Below, in pieces: positions 57,509 to 64,000 of a stretch of DNA of 64,000 nucleotides. Source of the DNA: Gammaproteobacteria bacterium (GTDB lineage: Bacteria > Pseudomonadota > Gammaproteobacteria > UBA1113). The DNA lies in assembly GCA_020051155.1 (NCBI GenBank), contig JAGVJK010000006.1, positions 1-64,000 on the forward strand, in the 5' to 3' direction. Under the pieces are notes generated by a model that saw only the letters and a program-made list of their open reading frames with translations, made no database searches and was not told the origin of the DNA. Position 1 is the stretch's first letter, and each line of letters begins with the position of its first letter. A program made the translations under genes and the position numbers.

Positions 57509-59281
57509 CTAACTTGAGAGACTCTCCTTGCTCTGTGCAATGAGCTGCTGTAGTTGAATTTTTTCCTCATTTTTCAAAGTGCTATGACTTGCCTTCAGCA
57601 TCAATGCTTCAATCTGCAACTCAATCGTATTCTTCGACAAGCTTTTTAAGATTTCCTTAAATTCTTGCTCCATGGCGGCGAAGGGCAAAATATGATCAAT
57701 AATGACCAATCGGCTCAGTATAGATGCAGATTCTGTTCCTTGCCAATGTTGCAAGAGAGTTGCCGTGTTCGCATGAGGATTCGCTTTAATAAAGTCCATC
57801 ACGGACAATAGCAATTGATGTGTCGCAGGCAGCGTTTCTGCATAATAAGGTATTGAAATCGTTGGATTTCGTGCGATCTGTGGATGCTGAATCAAATAAC
57901 TTAGGGCTCGTTCAATCGGGCTTAAGCGTGGCATGGGTATTTTTTTCTGAGCCGTTCTTAATGGATAAGGCACGCTTTGATTGCTGGGTTGTTCTGTAAT
58001 GAGGGATTGAATTTTTTGATTATCGATACGAACTTGTCGTGCCAACTCCTCAGCCATCAATTGTTGATAAGCGCCTGGCGGAATTTTTTGTAATAGTGGA
58101 ACTGCTAATTGGCTTAGGGCGGCTCGGCCATCCAAGGTGGTGGGATCGGTTTTTAAGCGTAATTCTTGAAACAGGAACTCAACTAAAGGCTTTGCTTTAT
58201 CAATGCGTAAATTAAAGTTATGCACGCCCTCTTGGCGAATGATGGAGTCGGGATCTTCACCCTCCGGCAAAAAGAGGAATTTAGCCTGATGACCATCTTG
58301 CATCAAAGGCAAAATGTTTTCTAAAGCGCGCCAACCAGCTTGACGTCCAGCACTGTCACCATCAAAACAAAAGATAAGTTTTTTCGTGTATCGAAAGAGT
58401 CGCTCCAAGTGCTGGCGTGTGGTGGCCGTTCCCAAGGTTGCAACAACATGAGTGACGCCATGTTGGACCAGGGCAATTAAATCCATATAGCCTTCAACAA
58501 TCAGAATGTGTGGAATATTTCCCGAGTGCTGTAATAAATGATATAAGCCATAAAGATCACCTGTGCCTTTATGATAAATAGGGCTTTCAGGAGAGTTCAG
58601 ATATTTGGGTAAGCCGTCACCGAGCACGCGCCCGCCGAAACCGACAATTTGGCCCTTACGATTGAAAATAGGAAATAAAATACGATCGCGAAAGCGATCA
58701 TAGGTTTTGCCTTCATCATTACGAATGACTAAACCACATTGCACTAATTGGTTTTGCGCGCCAGGGTGATGGGTATTGAAATAATCCAATAATTGCGACC
58801 AGCCGGCGGGAGCATAACCCAATTTAAAATGACGAATGGTTTGTTGGTTTAATCCACGTTGTCGCAAATATTGTTGCGCTGTTCGCGATTGTTCTAATTG
58901 TTGGGTATAAAACTCTTGAGCTTGCAGCATTAACTCATACAAGCTTTGGTGCTGTGTTGATTGTTGCTGAGTGCGCTCTTGAGAATAAGGCACCGCAACG
59001 CCGGCAATCGCAGCTAACTGTTCCACGGCTTCCACAAATTCTAAGCGGTCGAGCTCCATTAAAAAGCCGATGGCATTGCCATGTTTGCCGCAGCCAAAGC
59101 AGTGATAAAATTGTTTGGTAGGGCTGACAGTAAAGGATGGTGTTTTTTCCGTATGGAACGGGCAGAGCCCAGAAAGATTTGCGCCAGTTTTGCGAAGAGG
59201 CACACGATGATCAATGACGTCGACGATATCAACCCGCAACAATAAGTCATTAATAAATGTTTCAGGAATATGTCGTGCCAT
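57509..59281 (-). CDS. dnaG: DNA primase
   Basis: The 590-residue enzyme makes RNA primers at replication forks. The zinc domain has LCPFHTEKTPSFTVSP and HCFGCGKHGN. The TOPRIM core shows ILIVEGYMDLIAL, CFDGDSAGRQAGW and PEGEDPDSII. A C-terminal helicase-binding region, weakly conserved as usual, follows. It lies between yqeY and rpoD. The gap to rpoD (57355-57508) may hold an internal promoter. Confidence 0.97.
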   Translation of the reverse strand: MARHIPETFINDLLLRVDIVDVIDHRVPLRKTGANLSGLCPFHTEKTPSFTVSPTKQFYHCFGCGKHGNAIGFLMELDRLEFVEAVEQLAAIAGVAVPYSQERTQQQSTQHQSLYELMLQAQEFYTQQLEQSRTAQQYLRQRGLNQQTIRHFKLGYAPAGWSQLLDYFNTHHPGAQNQLVQCGLVIRNDEGKTYDRFRDRILFPIFNRKGQIVGFGGRVLGDGLPKYLNSPESPIYHKGTGDLYGLYHLLQHSGNIPHILIVEGYMDLIALVQHGVTHVVATLGTATTRQHLERLFRYTKKLIFCFDGDSAGRQAGWRALENILPLMQDGHQAKFLFLPEGEDPDSIIRQEGVHNFNLRIDKAKPLVEFLFQELRLKTDPTTLDGRAALSQLAVPLLQKIPPGAYQQLMAEELARQVRIDNQKIQSLITEQPSNQSVPYPLRTAQKKIPMPRLSPIERALSYLIQHPQIARNPTISIPYYAETLPATHQLLLSVMDFIKANPHANTATLLQHWQGTESASILSRLVIIDHILPFAAMEQEFKEILKSLSKNTIELQIEALMLKASHSTLKNEEKIQLQQLIAQSKESLSS

Positions 59282-59344
59282 GGTGTTCCTCCATCATAAG
59301 GTCGCCAAAGCGAACAAAAGCTTCATACCGTGGCTCAAGAGGAC

Positions 59345-59800
59345 CTACAGTTTAGATAAAGCATCTTTGACGAGCTTGCTAGCCATTGTCCCATCTGCAC
59401 GGCCTTGAATCTGTGGCTTTAAGTGAGCCATGACCTTGCCCATGTCTTTAATATCCTTTGCCTCAACAGCAGCAATGGCTTGAGAAATCAATTGTGCAAC
59501 TTCGGCATCGGTCAAAGGTTGTGGTAAATATTGCAGGATGATGGTCAGCTCAGCTTGTTCTTTTGCGGCTAACTCCGCACGTCCGGCTGTGTTGTATTGC
59601 TCAATGGACTCGCGGCGTTGGCGCGCCATCTTGTCTAATAGAGCGATTAGCTGATCATCATTAAGAGTAATGCGCTCATCGACTTCTCGTTGCTTAATGC
59701 CAGCCATGATAAAACGCAAGGTGGTCACTAACTCTTTGTCGTGAGCACGCATCGCATTTTTTAAATCGGTATCTATTCGTTGTTTGATTGTTTCGCTCAT
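59345..59800 (-). CDS. YqeY/GatB-like protein
   Basis: The 151-residue product is helical and charged. It opens LKNAMRAHDKELVTTLRFIMAGIKQREVD and ends MGKVMAHLKPQIQGRADGTMASKLVKD, the YqeY signature shared with the tail domain of GatB. Function is uncertain; tRNA-dependent amidation links are inferred from the fold. It is placed between rpsU and dnaG, as in many gammaproteobacteria. Confidence 0.93.
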   Translation of the reverse strand: MSETIKQRIDTDLKNAMRAHDKELVTTLRFIMAGIKQREVDERITLNDDQLIALLDKMARQRRESIEQYNTAGRAELAAKEQAELTIILQYLPQPLTDAEVAQLISQAIAAVEAKDIKDMGKVMAHLKPQIQGRADGTMASKLVKDALSKL

Positions 59801-59888
59801 AAAGGTATTACCTGTTTGTGCAGGGACTCCAGCGGGAATCCCTCCCTGTTATTTGCCCTACGCTCAACAACGTAACGTCGAGCTTACC

Positions 59889-59940
59889 ATCAAGGGAAAG
59901 AACCCTTTCCTTCCCTTGATAATGCCTCTCAGAGGAGAGG
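59889..59940 (-). terminator. Stem-loops between rpsU and yqeY-dnaG
   Basis: ATCAAGGGAA (59889-59898) pairs with TTCCCTTGAT (59911-59920) over 12 bases. A second stem pairs CCTCTC with GAGAGG at about 59925-59940. In E. coli a terminator between rpsU and dnaG lets more S21 be made than primase; these stems could play that part. Confidence 0.5.
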
Positions 59941-59963
59941 TTCAGCGAAAAATTTGAGAACGG

Positions 59964-60212
59964 TTACTTTTGTTTTTTACCGCGAGCTACCTTGCCTCGT
60001 ATGCCGCGGGATGGCATAGGAGCAGCTTTAGCTTCTTGTTTAATGCGACGTTTTACCGCAGCAGCTTTTTCTTGAGCGCGGATTTTTGCTTTTTTAACGT
60101 GACGAGCACGTTTTTTCAATTCTTGTAAAACACTAGCTTTTTCACAGGCACGTTTGAAACGGCGCAATAAGCTGTCAACGTTTTCTGATTTTTTCGAAAC
60201 AACGCTTGGCAT
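59964..60212 (-). CDS. rpsU: 30S ribosomal protein S21
   Basis: The 82-residue small-subunit protein begins VSKKSENVDSLLRRFKRACEKASV, with the basic middle (KKRARHVKKAKIRAQEKAAAVKRR) of S21. The last about 15 residues (PMPSRGIRGKVARGKKQK region) extend beyond the usual 71-residue enterobacterial protein. It is first gene of the rpsU-yqeY-dnaG-rpoD operon. Confidence 0.96.
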   Translation of the reverse strand: MPSVVSKKSENVDSLLRRFKRACEKASVLQELKKRARHVKKAKIRAQEKAAAVKRRIKQEAKAAPMPSRGIRGKVARGKKQK

Positions 60213-60381
60213 GTAATTGGTTACCTTAAATTTAATGGTTAACTTAATTCATTTCGTCCTTTGGAAGAGCAAAAGGGGGCTGAAATAGCCTAATAACCTT
60301 ATGATCTCGCCCAATATAAGGCAGAAAATTTTGCAAGTTTAATGACTTCCGGATCAAAAAGCAACAACTTTAGGAGAAACC

Positions 60382-61266
60382 TCACGCGTTCTTACGAGCT
60401 TGATAGGCTTTAAACAATCGTTCCCAAACTGGCTTTTTAGGGAAGGTACCTACATTTTCTCCATTCAAGGTCGATATCGGCATGATTTCCTTGGTGGAGC
60501 TGGTTACCCATATTTCGTCAGCGTCTTTTAATTGTGCCTCAGTAATAGGGGTTTCCTGGCAGAGGATGCCTTGTTCTTTTGCTAACTCAATGACTAAACC
60601 ACGGGTAATGCCCGGCAGCAATTGATAACTGAGAGGGGGCGTCAAGATGGTTTCTGACTTCACAATAAAGACATTGCTCACTGAAGCTTCTGTCACATAG
60701 CCATCGCGCAATAGAATGGTTTCATCGGCATTTAAGTCTTGGGATTGCTGGCGCAGCAAAATATTGCCCAATAAACTAACAGATTTAATATCACAACGAT
60801 CCCAGCGGATATCCTTCGCGGTAATTGCTTTCAAGCCACGACTCGATGTTTCAAGCGTAGGCGGTGTAAATGGCATCGCATAAGCAAACAACGAGGGTTG
60901 AATCACGGCGGGAAAGACATGTTCACGAGTGGGATAGGTACCGCGCGTATATTGCAAATAAATATAGTTAAACTCAGAGGTGGATAGCGCCAGTAATTCA
61001 GAGATGATCCCAGTAATTTCCTCCAAGGAATGGGTTAAAGGAATACGGATTTTCGCAAGATTTTTCACCAACCGGTCTAAATGGGGCTCTAATAAAAAAG
61101 GTTTTTTAGAGTAGGCAGGAATCACTTCATAACAGCCATCACCATAAAGAAAGCCACGGTCGAGCACGGAAACGTGTAAATCTTTTAATTCTGCAAATGT
61201 GCCATTCAAATAACCGATAGGTCCAGATACTTGATGAGCAGAGAGCTTATGAGTTGATGTTGCCAT
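60382..61266 (-). CDS. D-amino-acid aminotransferase, class IV PLP enzyme
   Basis: The 294-residue product has SVLDRGFLYGDGCYEVIPAY near residue 35, RWDRCDIKSVSLLGNILLRQ with the PLP lysine, and YVTEASVSNVFIV with the phosphate and substrate loop. These fit the D-alanine/branched-chain class IV family. The RCDIKS context favours D-amino-acid transaminase over IlvE, giving D-Ala and D-Glu for peptidoglycan. Start may be slightly upstream or downstream. It lies between rpsU and the SulP gene. Confidence 0.87.
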   Translation of the reverse strand: MATSTHKLSAHQVSGPIGYLNGTFAELKDLHVSVLDRGFLYGDGCYEVIPAYSKKPFLLEPHLDRLVKNLAKIRIPLTHSLEEITGIISELLALSTSEFNYIYLQYTRGTYPTREHVFPAVIQPSLFAYAMPFTPPTLETSSRGLKAITAKDIRWDRCDIKSVSLLGNILLRQQSQDLNADETILLRDGYVTEASVSNVFIVKSETILTPPLSYQLLPGITRGLVIELAKEQGILCQETPITEAQLKDADEIWVTSSTKEIMPISTLNGENVGTFPKKPVWERLFKAYQARKNA

Positions 61267-61388
61267 GAGAATCCTCCAAATGAGTAGCTGAGAGTATTGT
61301 CTTTAATCTTTAGAATTGTAGTAACTCTCATGGGAAAGAGCTAGTTATTTATGATGGGGTTACATAAGACGTGTTTAGGATGGAGATC

Positions 61389-63569
61389 TTAGTTGCTAAG
61401 GATCTCCACCTTTTTCGTCGTATCTACCAGCTTAGTGGAGAGTAAACAAATAATCGCCTGGTTGAATGCAGTGGCAAGCAGAGGATCATTTAACTCCATG
61501 CTGGCTAAGTCGCGTTTGGTTAATCGTTTTAAACTAGAAGCTTCTTCCGCAAGGATGGATGCGCTGCGACTGGAATTTAAGTAAAACGCTAATTCACCCA
61601 CAATATTACCAGGACCAATTGTAAATAGTTTTTTTGTCCGTGTTTTACCAACATTAATAAACACGGTTAAATAACCTGCCTCTAGGTAGTATAATTCCTG
61701 TGAAAGATGTCCTTGATACACTAACATATCACCTTTGTTCAAATGAATATCATCAAAGTATTTAGGAATGCTAGACGCAAGAGTTTTATCACCTAAAAAA
61801 TCTTCCAGCTTGATGCGTTGTGTGGCAGCTGCTTCTACTGCGTAATGATTTTCTTTAAGTACTTCAACTTCACAAAAATCAAGGGCTGTATCTGCATCAG
61901 GGATGTATCGGAAAAAATCATGGAACTGTAACCACGTCATTTTTTTTGCTAACTCAGGATAATTATTTTCCGAAAAGCCTGTCAGAATCACACATAGTTT
62001 TTCTTCTGCGGCAAATTGGCTAATTTTTTGAAAACTGACTTGGACAGAGGAGTCAATACCACAGACACGCTCAAAGTCATAAAGCACATATTTTGCAGGC
62101 TCATCTCGTTGCTCTGCGAGTAGGCTTTTCAACTGAATCACGGAGACAGCCGTAGATCCAAAAAACAGATAATCTTGTAATTTTAAATAAATAATTTTAT
62201 CGCCATTTTTTTTCAGAATGGCTTGCGCTTCAGGCTCTCGCCCTTTGGAGCTCGTTAATTCTTTGCCATCCATAACAAAGCGAAGGTTATTAATGCGGCT
62301 ATAGGTCATCATAAAGAACAGTACCGAAATGAAAAATCCGGCAATAGCTCCTTTGACAAATCCGAAGGACATCACAGCAAATACGACCGCACAAATAATA
62401 AAGCTATCCCAGACGTCTAATCGATCTCGCAGACGAAACGTCCATTTGTAAAATAATGAAAGCCCCGCAAGAAAAACTAAACCAATCAGGATGAAACGGG
62501 GTAAGTAATTAATGATGTCTTGAATAAAAAATAAGGTGGCGATACAAGAGAGGCCTGAAATAATACCAATGGTTCGAGTGTGGATATTAAATTTTTCACA
62601 TAAAGAAGTACCTAACTCTTCGTGGTAACCGATCAAGCCGCCGGTCAATGCAGAAAAAATATTTGCAAGACCGGTGACGCGTAATTCTTTATTAAAATCG
62701 ATTTCCTTTTTGATAATCAATTCTAAACTCAAGTTGATAAATAACAAGGCTAGAAGACTGACAAAGGCAATCATCAACATAGTGCCCAGTTGATCGAAAA
62801 TAAGGTACCAGTCAATGGACTCAGTGAATGTCATCGTTGTTACGAAGGAGTGCCAAGAGATCGGTGTGATATGTAACAATAAATTGTTTTGTTGTGCCCA
62901 TGCAACGGATTGGCCCGAGGCAAACAAAACGATATAAAATAAGATGAGGCCACCAATAATCGAGCCTGAAAAAAATAACGGATGTGAATATCGCTCGAAG
63001 ATAACAAATAACCCTAAGCCAAAACACAAACTAGGCACCCAAAGTAGCCAAGCAGTCAGATCAAACAAGTGATTAACCATTTCCAATGTAAAATGATGAG
63101 TGGGAACTGCTTGCTTAATACTGCTGAGAAGCAAGAGTAATCCAGCACTGGCAAGAAACCCTGCAATCACCGGAAAGGGTGCAAATCGCGCGAAGTTTCC
63201 CAGTCGAAAGGTTCCAAAACCAAAAAATAATAACCCAGTGATGAAGGTTGTCAGAGAGATTGAAATTAGAATGGTTAAAAAAGCTCCGTGACCCGTACTA
63301 AAATACAAAGCCATAGAGTGCACCATTAGAATGATAAGAGGTAATGGTTCATTTTTGGGGCGTGAAAAGGCCGTAGGAATGCTACTAAAGAGTGCAATAA
63401 TAAGTGTTACGATACCAGCGCCGAGCAGTGTACATAAAATACCATAGGGTAACATTTCCTCTAAGGGTCCCGTGTAAATAAGCTGTGAGTAAGCGAGACA
63501 GACTGCGATGCCAGAAAAAGATAATCGGCCAGCCAGCGATGAGGCGACTATTAATGACTTCCTATTCAT
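61389..63569 (-). CDS. SulP-type anion transporter fused to STAS and cNMP-binding domains
   Basis: The 726-residue product from ATG 63569 (GGAG 6 bases upstream) combines three parts. About 11-12 membrane helices of the SulP family come first. A STAS domain follows (about residues 440-560, including YVLYDFERVCGIDSSVQVSFQ). A cyclic-nucleotide/Crp-like domain with NIVGELAFYLNSSRSAS closes it. Such fusions are rare variants of anion transporters. The substrate (sulfate, bicarbonate or other) is unknown. A longer frame to 63623 overlaps the rsgA end. Confidence 0.85.
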   Translation of the reverse strand: MNRKSLIVASSLAGRLSFSGIAVCLAYSQLIYTGPLEEMLPYGILCTLLGAGIVTLIIALFSSIPTAFSRPKNEPLPLIILMVHSMALYFSTGHGAFLTILISISLTTFITGLLFFGFGTFRLGNFARFAPFPVIAGFLASAGLLLLLSSIKQAVPTHHFTLEMVNHLFDLTAWLLWVPSLCFGLGLFVIFERYSHPLFFSGSIIGGLILFYIVLFASGQSVAWAQQNNLLLHITPISWHSFVTTMTFTESIDWYLIFDQLGTMLMIAFVSLLALLFINLSLELIIKKEIDFNKELRVTGLANIFSALTGGLIGYHEELGTSLCEKFNIHTRTIGIISGLSCIATLFFIQDIINYLPRFILIGLVFLAGLSLFYKWTFRLRDRLDVWDSFIICAVVFAVMSFGFVKGAIAGFFISVLFFMMTYSRINNLRFVMDGKELTSSKGREPEAQAILKKNGDKIIYLKLQDYLFFGSTAVSVIQLKSLLAEQRDEPAKYVLYDFERVCGIDSSVQVSFQKISQFAAEEKLCVILTGFSENNYPELAKKMTWLQFHDFFRYIPDADTALDFCEVEVLKENHYAVEAAATQRIKLEDFLGDKTLASSIPKYFDDIHLNKGDMLVYQGHLSQELYYLEAGYLTVFINVGKTRTKKLFTIGPGNIVGELAFYLNSSRSASILAEEASSLKRLTKRDLASMELNDPLLATAFNQAIICLLSTKLVDTTKKVEILSN

Positions 63570-63619
63570 AAAAACTCCAAACTGCGATTTGTTTAATCTA
63601 TCGCATATCGCGGGATGTC

Positions 63620-64000
63620 TCAAGAAGTTAGAAGTGTTAAGTAGTTTTGATAACGTTGTTGAGGGATTAAACCTTGCGTGATGGCTGTTTTAATCGCACA
63701 AGAGATTTCATTATTGTGCTGGCAGTTGCGAAATTGACACTGCTCTAAGTAGGGCGAAAATTCAGGATAACCGGCCAAGAGTTCTTGGAAGGTAATCGGC
63801 CAAAGATTAAATTGTCGTACGCCGGGGGAATCAATCAGATCACCACCACTCGGTAAATGGTAGAGTACCGCTGTTGTGGTGGTGTGTGTGCCTAAACCAG
63901 ATTGTTGAGACAAGTCACCCACTTGAATGACCTGGTGAGGAGTCAACGCTTGTATTAAGGATGATTTACCAACACCCGATTGTCCGACTAAAATGCTGAC
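63620..64000 (-). CDS. rsgA: Ribosome small-subunit GTPase RsgA (C-terminal part)
   Basis: The frame is open to the window edge, so the 5' part is missing. It starts inside the G domain with the P-loop GQSGVGKSSLIQALTP, then LGTHTTTTAVLYHLP and LIDSPGVRQF. The C-terminal zinc motif CQFRNCQHNNEISCA with CxxCxH-like spacing completes it. It is a circularly permuted GTPase that tests maturation of the 30S subunit. It is co-oriented with the SulP gene. Confidence 0.93.
   Translation of the reverse strand, partial: VSILVGQSGVGKSSLIQALTPHQVIQVGDLSQQSGLGTHTTTTAVLYHLPSGGDLIDSPGVRQFNLWPITFQELLAGYPEFSPYLEQCQFRNCQHNNEISCAIKTAITQGLIPQQRYQNYLTLLTS

Overview
The window reads as chromosomal DNA of a gammaproteobacterium of the order Legionellales (Legionella/Coxiella/Berkiella-like). 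The main reasons are an icmH(dotU)-icmF pair of the Dot/Icm type IV secretion type, a Legionella-type pore-forming outer membrane protein, a ferrooxidans-type gshA, a short Legionellales-like 60-residue protein, and the rpsU-yqeY-dnaG-rpoD order. Most of the window is dense housekeeping DNA with many 1-4 base stop/start overlaps. The species cannot be named from the sequence alone.

Layout. 1-277: 3' end of a Gly/Trp-rich protein. 380-6728: a complete SUF Fe-S cluster operon on the minus strand (regulator, sufB, C, D, S, U, T and a Rieske ferredoxin). It is preceded by a promoter with a dyad between -35 and -10. 7070-10252: an outer membrane porin, gloB, and two small envelope or secreted proteins. 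10434-16421: a tightly coupled minus-strand block gshA-gshB-rpe-trpE-trpG-trpD. 16492-19857: two small genes, dsbD and fxsA. 19936-22076: groES-groEL with a perfect CIRCE operator and a clear terminator. 22304-28014: plus-strand run with rppH, ptsP, a TauE-like permease, lgt and thyA. 28074-39558: minus-strand run fis, purH, purD, icmH, icmF, gpmI, envC, ctpA. 39905-41755: an outer-membrane-protein-like remnant and a CSS/EAL c-di-GMP phosphodiesterase. 41756-44935: aroQ-accB-accC-prmA. 45098-46398: hairpin-rich intergenic DNA, a Tyr-Arg-Pro repeat secreted protein and a small ORF. 46594-49125: a pterin-related cluster (divergent PTPS-like protein, MidA-like methyltransferase, pteridine reductase). 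49207-51099: an outer membrane beta-barrel and rlmI.

51166-55395 is an AT-rich accessory island between rlmI and a tRNA-Ile2(CAU). It holds four TTGTCAA repeats spaced 21-22 bp, a HEPN-like protein, small ORF remnants, a membrane-anchored protein of unknown function and a Fic-domain protein. The Fic gene is preceded by two long palindromes that flank its likely -10 box. This is the best candidate in the window for an undescribed system, possibly a toxin/defence-type module controlled by the Fic protein's own DNA-binding domain.

55432-60212 is the macromolecular synthesis operon (rpsU, yqeY, dnaG, rpoD). 60382-64000 holds a D-amino-acid aminotransferase, a SulP-STAS-cNMP fusion transporter and the 3' part of rsgA. 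No CRISPR array, rRNA, integrase or intact transposase was seen.
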